In this document: one piece after another, positions 12,221-23,096 of the stretch
Position numbering within the stretch: the first letter of the stretch is position 1
Layout: each line of letters starts with the position of its first letter
DNA from: Hyaloscypha bicolor E
Lineage: Eukaryota; Ascomycota; Leotiomycetes; Helotiales; Hyaloscyphaceae
Direction: 5' to 3'
Assembly: GCF_002865645.1 (NCBI RefSeq)
Contig: NW_020194620.1
Location: 1,495,353 to 1,559,352 of the forward strand
Length of the DNA: 64,000 bases
Translations under genes and position numbers: made by a program
The notes under the pieces: generated by a model
The model's input: the letters and a program-made list of their open reading frames with translations, nothing else
What the model was told of the DNA's origin: nothing
Databases searched by the model: none

Positions 12221-15200
12221 GTCACGTACTTCGAGGCCGGTGGTACCTTTGGTTGAACTTGCCGTTGAAGAACGGAGGACATTCAAGAATAAGACCGGAA
12301 GGAATGACATCCATCCTCCTCCTCTAACAAAACCTCGACGTGGGCGATGTGGCGCTTAGTCTTTGGTGATTTGCGTTTCTTGAGGAAATAATCTTTCATA
12401 CTGGAGACCAGAGTGGCTCGCTAGGGGTAATATCAGCTGTTGTTCCGCTTCCACCATTAGATGCCTGTGTACAATACCGTTGCTCCTCGTGATTTAGTGC
12501 ACTTGGCAAGCGACGGGCAGGTTTGAAGAGGAAGTTGCTTATGCACCCCGTACCTCGCTTCTTAGCACCTCACCCGGTCTTCCTCTTGCTGACAATTTTC
12601 TCTCTACTGTCACGGTGGGAAATACTGAAAATCAAACATGCCTACAGAGTCTGAGTTTTGAGGCTTCAACACGAATTCTGCTTTGGCTTGGGCCAACATA
12701 TCGTTCATTCAAGCCTATCACTTCTTCGCACGCTTCGACCGCTTCGCGATGAACTCTGCCTTAGCTTCACCCCACAGACTGTTCAAACAGTCCAAGTCGT
12801 CGGTCTTGTTATTGGAATCTATATGCATCCTTACCTCCCCCGGTGACCTCACCTCGAGTAAAACTTCGTCTGAATTCCCTCTGCAAGGCACTTGCTCTTC
12901 TGCTTTGGAACTTCACAATGCCACTACGCCAAATGAAATTCTTGATCCTCACACGTATTCCCATTTCCCTTTGAAAAGCGACTTTTATGGAAGCCGGCGT
13001 GTGCAAAAAGTCGCCCATATATTTTACTTCTTCGATTCCCAACCCCATTTTACGCTGTTTGCTCCTTGAGCCACATCATGAACCAAAATTCAGGTCCGCA
13101 AGACTTGCTTCCCGGCTCAACTTGCAAAAGCTCCCCAGTAAGGTCACAAAACGTAAAATGTACCCAATCTTGGTCCGCAACGGCGACGGCCCGCCTACAT
13201 ACTTCGCATCTCTGACCATAAGCACATCATGGCAGTGGCAATCGTGATGGTGGAGGTGGAGGTGACGGTAGAAAAGCCACGAGCAAGGCAAGTTTTGCTC
13301 AAGTCAAAAAGAAAATTCTGCTTACAGTTATGAGGTTTAACAAATGGAACTTGAGGTTGGAATCGACACTTCGTTCCCTCCCTTTTGTTGTCAACGTTTC
13401 TTTTGCCGTCAAGAAAACAGAGCATCCCGGTCTCTCGGGAGGAAGGTCCAAATCCACGACCTTCGCAGAGCTACGGAGCTCTGTATTATGGCCTTTGCGC
13501 ACTTGCAAGAATCATGGCGAGGATGGTGAAGGCGATCAAAACACAGATCTTCCTTTTCCAAGTGCTCTGACTGAATAAGAAGCTCGGGGACCTCGATTCT
13601 TCTTGCAACTCCACAAGAGCTCCCAAGACGCCCCTTTTATACCACGCACTCGCGTTGCCCTCCTATTGTACCAGCAATCTCGAATCCAAAGAGCATGAAC
13701 TAGACGAGAAGATCGCCTTCGGCGTCCAAGCTTTAGTTCCACATTCCTTACAACTAGCCAAAATCCCACGATTCTCCCAGCTCACCAGCAGCCTAAAAAC
13801 CGCGACCTGCAACGAAAACCTTGCACATGGATAATAACAACCACTAACGAGCCTACCGTCACGCATCAGCAGTTCATGGCTCCCTTCCTCTTCCTAACCA
13901 TGAACCTCCCGTACGCGTCGCCAAACTATCACAACTCGTACCACCTCCCCTCCCCCCCACATCCCGAAATCTAGAACCCCCGCGTCGCCCCCGCGATCCA
14001 GACCACAGAAGCCCAAAAAAAGAAGCGGGAAAATGGAGACGGAATTTTAACGAAGGCGGCCTTTTGGGGAGATGTTGAGTGGAGCGATACGAGATGCGAT
14101 GTGCAACAGAGCCTTTTGTCTGTCCTATGATTCGAGGATGGGGAAGAGGAGAGGAGGATGAGGAGGGGGGGGGGTGGAAGGGAACCAGCTTGCCGGTGAG
14201 GTGCGTTTCACCATCTCAAATCATGGAGAGGGCGTGCCGAGAGATGCGCCTATGTAGCTCTCAATCTGTGGAGTGGTGGAAGCGAGAAAACTGCGAGGAT
14301 TCCAAGAGGGGTTGAGTATGGAGTACAGATCGAGGCCTCCTATCCTTGCCTCTATCCTTCTACTGCACGTATAGAGACCAGCAGTCGATACCCGAACCCC
14401 TCGTTCGGACATCCGAAGAAGGAACTTGAAGCTTCGTATTCTCACTGCATAAAAACCCCCGAATGACCACCCGCATACTTTCCACGATAGCGAGTAGATT
14501 GATTGAAAGACCCCCCAACACGCAAAGATGGGATCCCATTCTACGAATGAGAATCCCGGAGTCGGGGGCAGTTAGGGTTGATTGGAATCCGACCTTGATC
14601 CTGTACTATCCTATCCACCTTGCGTCGTGATTTACGGATCTTGTTACCGGTAATATTCAAGTTTCAAATTTTTTTTTGGTTGTCATTAAAACGTAAATCT
14701 TGCTAAAATATCGGATGAAAAGACCTAACTTTGAAGGTTACTCTTACACTTCCGTTTAACAGAGCACTATGCATATCAATCCTGCAAGAACTCCGTTTCT
14801 TTGACTAACAATCCACCCCTCGCTTCGGCTGGCACTCGCTATGCTGGTGCTGAAAGGGAGGCGAGTATGACACCCGGTGAAAAGTTGATCCGTCCCGTCG
14901 TCCTTCTATGATGTCTTCTGGGGGAGGTTGAGACAAGAGATTCATGCTTCACTTGCTTGAGTTGTTTTTATGACTGCGGTATTGTAAACCTATTACCAAG
15001 AACGAGGAAATCATGCCTCCTTCTCGATCATCGTGCCACCAGAAGATGGGTAAGCAATCAAACACCAATTGATGATCAAGTAGAGAACATGATTCACAAC
15101 ATTCAAGACAGAATCATACCACAAAGTCAAGGCAATGAGTATAGACTGGTGTTCCCGAATCGGCATAGCCGTTGTGTTGTGTTCAAGATCTACAAGAATT

Positions 15201-15410
15201 GAACTGGTCGATCTGCCTAAAGAATACCAGATCCAATCTGGCCAACAGTTTTCTGTGCCCCCTAAGTTTTTATGCAAGTATGTACAATGAAAGTTAAGTT
15301 CTGCCTTCCCAATTCTGCTCTCCATAAAGTAGTCGAGTTGAAGTGGTAGGTAGTTTCATGAAATTCGTGTCCCCTTTTCGCCCCTTAGTCATCTCAAGCG
15401 AGCTGACATT
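12221..15410. other. Long gene-poor stretch
   Basis: 3.2 kb with no supportable gene. It contains short ORFs on all frames, a C-rich patch near 13946-13965, a G run near 14165-14174 and a T run near 14668-14677. The right end is the 3' flank of the GH128 gene. I saw no tRNA-like box pair and no repeat family. Confidence 0.5.
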
Positions 15411-16565
15411 TTAGCTTGCAAACGCGTAGGTATTCCCAAGCGTGCTCAGCGACGTCCCAGAGCTCAACAAGTTCCCATCGCTCGCCATGAAGTACGCATA
15501 TCTGGCGACCTTGGGCGAAGCATCGAGTTGCGGGAGGACGGTCTCGAGGAAAGTATTCTGAGCCGCGGCATCGCCCTCGCCTTGGAACTCAGTGATCCAG
15601 AGAGGTCTGTTTCCGCCCGCAGTGTAAGCCTGGTCGATGTAGGCCATGAATGCGGCTGCGTCGCCACCGTTGTACCAGTGGATGCAGACGAAGTCGACCT
15701 GGCAGCCTGTACACGCGGTAAGGAAATTTCCGAGCCAGGTGAGGCCCATGGGGCTACCGCCGTTGGTGACGGCTGGGGAGCCGAGCTGGGCCTTGCCGGC
15801 GAAAGGCATCATGTAGGTCTTGTATCCGGCTGCTGCGGCGGCGGGCGAGAGGTTGGATTGGCTGCCAAGGTCGGGCTCGTTGAAACACATCAGGTGGGTG
15901 GAGCCGGCTGCGATGGCCTTGGTGGCTGCGGCATTCCAGCCGGAGGTGAAGGTTGAGGAGAGGCCCCAGAGGAGAGGAACGAATTCCCATTCGGAGGGAA
16001 CGGTCGCTGAGTTGCCCCAGTTGTATGCCCAAGAGATCGCCTTGGAGCCGGCGAAGCCACTCAGGAGGGACACATCGTTGAACGCAAGACCACGCTTGGC
16101 AGAGGATGAGGCGGTAGTGCCAGCGGGAATCGATATTGGGGCGGGTGTGGATGTTGTGACGGGTACGAGAGTTGTAGGAACGACAACTGGAGGAGTGGTT
16201 GCGGGGACTACAGCTGCTGCTTTGGGGCTGGTAGTCGGAACCGGGGCGGGTGTTGAGCTCTTGGGAGGCTCTTGGATGAAGACCGCGGTAGGTTGGGTGC
16301 TAGGCGAAACCGGAGTGCTTGGGCTTGGGCTTGAGGCTGCGGGGACGAGGACAGGAGTTCCGTCTATGGTGATAGTTGCAACAGGCCGGGCGCCGCCAGT
16401 CGAGAGAGTGGTGCCGAAGTCGTAGACAGTAACCTGCTCAGTCACGATAACCTCGTCGGTAACCACATAGAGGTCTCTCTTTCGGACATCATATCGACCA
16501 GCAAAGACTTCCTTGACCAGCAAAGAAGAAGCCGCAATGGCGAGGTTGGAGATAGAGTAACGCAT
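15411..16565 (-). CDS. GH128 (Asl1-like) secreted cell-wall beta-1,3-glucanase
   Basis: Single-exon gene, 384 aa from the ATG at 16565 (an in-frame ATG at 16586 would add seven residues but would spoil the signal peptide). MRYSISNLAIAASSLLVKEVFA is a signal peptide. A Ser/Thr/Pro/Ala-rich linker of about 120 residues follows (repeated TTP, STPAP, VVPTT), typical of heavily O-mannosylated wall proteins. The catalytic domain starts at KRGLAFNDVSLLSGF and is of the Asl1/GH128 type: AISWAYNWG, THLMCFNEPD with the predicted acid/base Glu, VDFVCIHWYNGGD, and LWITEFQGEG with the predicted nucleophile Glu. It ends at SLSTLGNTYAFAS with no GPI signal. The likely role is endo-beta-1,3-glucan cleavage during wall remodelling. 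The long antisense ORF (15820-16425 +) is a shadow of the repetitive codons. Confidence 0.92.
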   Translation of the reverse strand: MRYSISNLAIAASSLLVKEVFAGRYDVRKRDLYVVTDEVIVTEQVTVYDFGTTLSTGGARPVATITIDGTPVLVPAASSPSPSTPVSPSTQPTAVFIQEPPKSSTPAPVPTTSPKAAAVVPATTPPVVVPTTLVPVTTSTPAPISIPAGTTASSSAKRGLAFNDVSLLSGFAGSKAISWAYNWGNSATVPSEWEFVPLLWGLSSTFTSGWNAAATKAIAAGSTHLMCFNEPDLGSQSNLSPAAAAAGYKTYMMPFAGKAQLGSPAVTNGGSPMGLTWLGNFLTACTGCQVDFVCIHWYNGGDAAAFMAYIDQAYTAGGNRPLWITEFQGEGDAAAQNTFLETVLPQLDASPKVARYAYFMASDGNLLSSGTSLSTLGNTYAFAS

Positions 16566-18709
16566 ATTGAGGAGTTGCTGAAGCACGGAAAGATTGTAGA
16601 GGGCGGTTCGCAGCGAAGGAGATATTTATGGCTCGAAGAGTAGGTAGTGGTTGTGCGTGAATTGACTCGTGAGTTATGTATGGAAAAGGAGGCAGTTTGC
16701 GTTGACTCAATCAACAAGAAGTGACTGTGAAGGGTACTGTAGTACGATAGACCTGGGAATTCCAAAAGAATGAAGAATATCCCGCGCAACGTCAAGTGCG
16801 AATGAGCGTAAAGAACGAAGAGCCAAAAAGGTTGGATGGGGGGGGGGGAGGGAAAAGAGCGAAAGCGGACGAGGATGGGGAAGATACTTAAAGGTCTCCG
16901 CCTGCCAACACACAACAGACGAACAGTTGGCGGCGGAGCCACTCACATTCGCAACCCAAGCCCACACACACACACAGTGAGTGAATCTTCGGCGTTTCAC
17001 AACCCCAAAAGTGAAGGTGAGGAGAGGGAGGGTGGCCCGGCGGCGCCAGGTGTGCACAGGACAGCCTGAGGACCTGGAAGCAGAAGTTGGCCTTTGCTGG
17101 GCCTAGCTGGGCCTAGCTGGGCCAAGCTGGAGCCAAGCTTCTCACGCCTCTCTTTGACTTTTCTCCCCTTTCGGACATGGACCCCCCTCATGCTTGCGTA
17201 CGTCCAGTCCTCCGCGTGCGCGCTGCTCAAAAGACGTTGCGCCTCCACTGCGTCCACTCTGAGCCACTCGCAACGTTGAAACGTTAGCCCCTCCCGCCCC
17301 TGACTAAACCCCGACCGGATCCTGTCCGGCGGGTCGCCGAGCAGGGACCCTGCTAAACGAGCGCTTCCTATTGGCGCAGACGAGGGCTAGTGCGTTTTAG
17401 CTGTCAGATGTTTCCTGATCCGATAATCTCCACCATGGATCCGCCCGCATGGGAGGCTGCTGCACCGCAAACCAAAATCAAGGAAAAGGACCTCAAAGAG
17501 CGAGATTCTTATGTACGGGTGGGAAAAAGGGTACAGCGTGCATGCTGCAGGCACACGGGGGGCCAACAACTCTGGTCACTCTGGTGCCGAGCGGCGCCAG
17601 GGCCAAAAGGAAGCTGTGCCTTCTCGTTGCGCTGGGAAACATCGGATGAACATTGAACGGACGTGGTCGGCTTTAAGGGGTCAACATGGATATCATGTGA
17701 TTGCAGGAACTCCTCCATTTCGAGACGTGAGAGGTCCACGGACCACGGTCCACCTCATCACCGCGCCCTGTCCCTTATCCGTGCCTATCGCCACTGCAAC
17801 CTCGGACTCCTTCTCCTGAACCGCACAGCGAGCAAGCGAGCACAGAACCGCGATCACATCTCACTTGTGCAAGTCAAGCCAAGCTGCTGCGTCGCCTAAA
17901 GTTCCAACTCTGTGCCTGTGCTGCTGGTTCTCTGCCAAGTTCAGTGCAATAATCCGGTCATGGTTTTCCCCCTAGCTGCAGTTTTCCGTCCGCGTTGCAG
18001 GACTCGCGCGCCTGCCTCCTAGGCGACCGCGTCTCGCCAGTGACTGGGCCGGAGCCATTGATTGAATGTGAATGGAGGGGGTGCGATTGCGATTGCGAAG
18101 CCCTTCTCCACACCACCACGACTTGGAATCGAAACCCTAATTTTACTGCAGTAGCATCAAAAGGATATTTTCAGCTTGCATGTAAATTATGTTCCTTCCG
18201 TCGGCTTTTCGAGGCTTTCTCTCAAAATTCCCGCTCAGCCTGTTCGATAATAATACGCCAGGAGCTGGATTCGGTCAGCGGTAACTGTTGTGGAGAGACA
18301 ATTCGATCCCGCCCGATACACCACATGCGGGCTTGCTTCGCCTTGCACGTGGAGGCGTCGGAAGGATTCCACCTCAATTTCATTGCCAAGGTGGGAGAGC
18401 TGGGTTGTCGTAGACCCTTGCAATTCAAAGACAATTCGAGGAGCCAGGACATGTCATTGTGATTTCTCGAGAGTTTCGAAACACAGAAAGATACGAGGCC
18501 CTGACTCGGAACGAACAGCCAGTAAATATAAACGCTGCACTAAGTTATCCAATCCTATCGTACGTGCAAAAATATGCTCGAAAAATCATAGACCAGGCGC
18601 TGCACGAAAACATCGAGTGTTACACAATCACTATCGTATCAGGTCGTCCGTCCGTTTCGAGACCGCGATCGCGATCACCAGTGCATCAACCCCTCAATGA
18701 TCCGCAGCC
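16566..18709. other. Intergenic region upstream of GH128 gene
   Basis: 2.1 kb between the GH128 start and the 3' end of the carnitine acetyltransferase gene. It holds a G run at 16839-16848, a short CA repeat near 16970 and a 10-bp tandem repeat at 17097-17130. No gene is supported. Long non-coding transcripts cannot be excluded. Confidence 0.5.
17097..17130. repeat. 10-bp tandem repeat (GCCTAGCTGG)
   Basis: Two exact and one or two degenerate copies of GCCTAGCTGG follow one another (GCTGG, GCCTAGCTGG, GCCTAGCTGG, GCCAAGCTGG). Each unit contains the GGCC and AGCT palindromes. It lies about 0.55 kb upstream of the GH128 start. Confidence 0.8.
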
Positions 18710-21397
18710 TTAATACTCACTCAACCTCAATTTCTTGCCGATCTCCCGCCTCCGGGCATTGACCGTCGCTCTCTCAGAAGGTTTCGTGTTCCCGTCATCG
18801 AGAACCTCACCTCTCGCTTTCAAAGCCTGAAGGAGCATGCCCGCATCAAAGAAGCCATCTGTGTCTGAATCAGCCTCAATCCGTCAAAACGAATCATCAA
18901 AAAGAACTTACAGCCTCCCAAACCCTCGTCATCGCTCTGTGCTGAGCTGTCATCCATTGGTGTCAAGTTCCCAGGCTCATGACTCTTGCCGCCGTCAGAG
19001 GCCTTGATCACGCGGCCACGAGACTTGAGTCTGTTGCCAGCTGGCCTGGCCTGGCTGGCTTCTCGCGCTCGGCTGGCTTTGGGACTCGTCCCTCTTCGTT
19101 GTGTTAATTTGAGAATCCGTCGGATTTCATGGAAGTAGCTTTCAAGTGCGTCTACGAAACGCTTCGTTTGTCGGTGTTTACTGCTTGCGCAAATGCTGAG
19201 CCCGTCCTCCTTGATGATATACCCAATGCCGAAGCCTTCTCCGGTGGTGGGCCCGAATCCGAAGTGTCGGAGTGAAGGGTTGCCGCAGTTGGATGTTGAG
19301 ATGATGGTATTGTTCAGTTTGTCCCATCCACCGTCAGCGAAGAGAAGAGGCATGTTGTGATGTTGTCCTCGAGAAGGCGACGAGTTGCCTCGATTTCTGC
19401 GCCCGTTTGACCGGACGCTTCTCACATCATCACCATCGACAGACATGACCGAATTTCTCCCTGGGCTTCCAACTACCGAGGCTGGGTCTCGCTCAGACGT
19501 ACCTTCAACGGGGCTGGAGTATCCGTTGCTGCTCAAATCATTGCTGCTTGCAGCCTCGGCTCCATCCTCATCGAGTGCCTTCTGCCAGACGCTGAAAAGT
19601 GCGTAAAGATGTCGATCACATCCTTGAGCTTTTGCACATTCCTTCGTGTTTGCCGTGTGCATCTGGCAGGCTTTCCTCAAGGCATCCACTTTCTGTTGTG
19701 GTGGATTCTCAGCCCAGAACGTCTGAACGAAGTCCACAGACTCGGGGGTCACGGATCGAATGGCTTCGGTGCGGCCGTGGAGATAGACTTTCGTCATCGC
19801 TGGTTCGTAAGTACATTCCACACGACCATACAAACCATAGTAAGCTGCTTGGAATGCCATCTGGACGAAAGCATCTGGTGAGAATCCCATCGAAGTCATG
19901 AAGTTCTTGCCATAGGCAGCAAAGTCCAGGGTTTGGAATTCGTTCTGTTGAATAAGATCTGCGAGTCGGGTTTCAGCGAATCGCAAAGCAATCCCGAGTT
20001 CAGGAACCATATCCCATTCGAGCTTGTGAGGTGTGGTGCTGACATCTCCGAAGCTGTCAGGATCTCGCTTTGATGGGTCGGGACTAGTTGACGCCCAAAG
20101 ACTGGGAGCTTGACCATTGATCGACCGAGCAAATCGAAGGATGGTATCCGTGTACACATCGCTTGCAAATCTGAGTACAGTGTGGCCATCAACACCTGTA
20201 TGTTCGAAGTTTATCCCTGCACTGCCGTTCTTGCACACGATGATCTGTAGCTTGTCATACCATCGGTTCGTGCAGGTACCAATCTGAACTCCCTTCTCGA
20301 CCTGACTGGTCCCGCAAAGCATGTTCTGGCAAAGATCCGCACCGGAGTTTGGCTCTGTATAGTCCAGACAGAGAATAAACAAGGCGGAGTCTACTATTCC
20401 AAGGCAGTCCGAGTTGTTGGATCCTTCTTCCCGCGTCATGACATCTCTCAAACCAGACCAAATCTTACGGTTTTCCGTGCTGAGGACGCCAAGCGCTCCC
20501 TTGGCAGCTTCCTGGATTGGTGTTTGTTGCGCATCATCCACGATAGTCTGAAGGTTGATGGAGAGATCTTTCTCAGTCATGATCAGGTCTGAGTTGTCGT
20601 CCAGGACGTCGAACCAATAGAACTGACCATGACAGAGAACTACAATGTGCCTTGCATCTGGGTCTTGTCCGATGTGGCATCCGTTCTCCGTTGGTACACG
20701 AGCTGTGCCAAACAATCGGGAGTATTGATACATGCAAAGTGGTGTCCCTCTGATAGTGTCAGGTGGCAACTCCTCCTTCCTCACAGCACGCACGAATGAC
20801 AAAGCAGACACTACTAGTGAAGCAGCACGAGTGACTTGGTTGTTCCTTGCAGGCGTAGGGTCATCTTCGAGAAGGAAGAATGGATTGAGATTCAGGACGA
20901 CAGGGTTGTCAAAATTCAAGTACGAGTCGTACCCTGGTATCATGATTAGTCTTTGTTTCTATACTGGATAGTGTGGACTTACAAAATTGCTCAATATAAC
21001 TTGTCTTTCCAGTTGCATACTTCTTCAATCTCTCCTGCAACTCTGGTCCCTCAGCTTTCAAAAACTCATCTACCGCTTGTTGAGTCTCTGCATGCTCCCT
21101 CGGCGTTTGTAGGGGCTTCAAAGCGGCCAGGTACTTTGACGTGCTGCTCTCCAGATCCGGGATGGGTAGCTTTGGGAGCTTGTCTTGTGCTGCAAATGTG
21201 ATGCCCTGCTTGTGATCTGGTTGGTTACTGGCAAGGGGGTCCTTTTGCTCTTTCGTGTATCCCTCGCTGACTTTCTTGGCCACGTCAAGGGACCGTCCGG
21301 AATCGACGGCCAAGTGAGGTTGGCCTGGTTGGGCCAACGATTCATTCAACGATTTTGGCATCGTAAAAGTACGAATTGCTGTGGTTAGAGAAGGCAT
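18710..21397 (-). CDS. Carnitine O-acetyltransferase, long Yat2/FacC-like form
   Basis: Transfers acetyl groups between CoA and carnitine so that acetyl units can cross organelle membranes, which is needed for growth on acetate or fatty acids. Exons 20983-21397, 18912-20933 and 18710-18858 give 861 aa. Family motifs are SYIEQFWYDSYLNFDNPVVL (rebuilt across intron 1), RGTPLCMYQYSRLFGTARVP, the catalytic His region NFEHTGVDGHTVLRF, CTYEPAMTKVYLHGRTEAIR and FGFGPTTGEGFGIGYII. A Ser-rich insertion follows DEDGAEAASSN. The C-terminal extension ends GLGGYGFFDAGMLLQALKAR (across intron 2). That extra tail is what I associate with the cytosolic Yat2/FacC branch rather than the mitochondrial/peroxisomal enzyme, which usually ends in a PTS1. 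A second in-frame Met lies 12 codons downstream of the first. Confidence 0.93.
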
Positions 21398-23096
21398 CCT
21401 GGTTAGCCTTTTTGTTTCAAGCGTATAGCGGAGAAATGGAAGTGGCGATGTTCAAACCGCGCAGAGCTGTGCGGTAGAAGTAATGACAATCTTGAAGACA
21501 GTAGGACGGCATCCCACTCTAGGTGATGTAGAGGTGCTTGAGAAGATGTATGTAAACGATGGAACTGCTGCTAGACAGTGCAGCCGGGAGCCTTGGTTAT
21601 ATCTGGGGTTCCGAAAGAGCTCGGCCACAGTGGGGTATGCCTCGCATGATCTTTCTGCTGCAACCAAACATAGAAGAATCTCTGAATCCGGTCAGACGGC
21701 CCATGCAATTTGGCGTACACTCCCGCACACTGGCTTAGGAGAAATGCCGAGCTAATATCAATGTCCGCAGCACCGAGTTTGATAGCTTCGAAACAGCAAG
21801 CAAAACGCTCTCACGTACCACGAGGTAATGCCTAATCGGAGGCCAATCTGCAATCTCGCCCCGAGATATCCCGCAGCGTGGCACATGTACTTGGCCACAA
21901 TGGGGTGACAAGGTATCAGAACCGTGGTGTGCTGAGGAGGGGGCGTGTACAAGTCGAGTCTCTCGTCTCCTCTCGACAGAGACGGAAAGCACAGCCGGAC
22001 GACAGCCGTATCAGAGCATGTGAAGATGAACTACTGCTCATCTGGGGTTGATCAGAGTTCGAATTCCCCTCAAGTGGACAGATGTCGTATCGCAACCCGA
22101 GAGTTCGGATGAGAGGATGTTTTGGTTGGCACAGGCCTTTTGCCGGGAGTGGAAAATCAGACTCTCTGAGCGCGAAACGAGATTCGCACTCAGCGACGGA
22201 CAGCTGCAGCAAGGTGGAGCCCGCAAGAACGGATCGAAGGAACGTTAACAATAGGTAGGATCTCAGGATGTGAGGGAGAATGGTTCCGAGAAGGCTGGCG
22301 CAGAGCCTTCTCAGCACGGCAACGTGACACGAGGGGTGGGAGTCCAGGATGTGGATCTGGGGTGCCGTGGGAACGGGGATGCGTTCTGCCGTGGGGCAGA
22401 TCCGCGAGCGGGATTCCAGGAATTAATATAAATTTACCTGCGCAGAGAAACGAGGCCGGGGGAACCTCGAGGCTGCTTTGTTGTACTCTGGCTGTTAGAT
22501 ATTAATCAGAAAGGATGACGGCGGCATGATGACCTCGGCCACGGGTCAACGGAGAGAGTGATGCGATCAAGTGACATGTTGACGCTCGAACCACCTCATA
22601 TTCCGGGGTACGTTACTTTCACGTGATAATCATCATAAACCCTTGTCATCTCATCTTATCTCATCTCATCTCAACTTTGAGGTCTTTTCATCTCGACTTC
22701 CCTAGGCGCATGACCAGATGAAAAGGTAACCCGGTGATATCGAGGCCACAGCAGCCCAGCCTTGTTGCGCGAGGCAGCCTTCAGCTCAACTGGGGTGGCT
22801 AAGTCAATCACGTGGTTTTTACGAGTTTCTTCAGCCACCACGCGGGAAGGGCGATCGATCCTTTGGCTGCCATGGACGATGTGATTATGCAGCACCGTTT
22901 GTAGTCACACAACGTCGCAGCTGAAAATGGCAGTGCGATTCACTTTTCTTTGGGTCTGATTCTCCTTCGTCATGAGCATTTAGATGGGTTTCAAGCCCCT
23001 GAAGTCAAGCTCTGATTGTACTTGGTACCCACAAAGTCATCGTTACACGAATCTCGCAATCTAGGTACTCAGCTCGGTATTCCAGCCACAACCATC
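21398..23096. other. Divergent intergenic region (carnitine acetyltransferase / MFS)
   Basis: 1.7 kb holding the promoters of two divergent genes. It includes a TCATCT-rich microsatellite at 22645-22674. Nothing else is identifiable. Confidence 0.5.
22645..22674. repeat. Degenerate TCATC/TCATCT microsatellite
   Basis: About five tandem copies of a TCATCT/TCATC unit. It is a low-complexity pyrimidine-biased run about 0.4 kb upstream of the MFS start. Confidence 0.75.

Noticed and set aside
12683..13069. 128-codon ORF in the gene-poor stretch
   Set aside because: Overlapping ORFs lie in several frames and no recognisable motif is visible.
15820..16425. 201-codon ORF antisense to the GH128 gene
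   Set aside because: It is the complementary frame of a Ser/Thr/Pro-rich, GC-biased coding region. The sense strand has a signal peptide, catalytic motifs and the known family length.
22051..22066. GAGTTCGAATTCCCC, similar to a tRNA B box
   Set aside because: No matching A box, acceptor stem or anticodon arm could be folded in the flanks.
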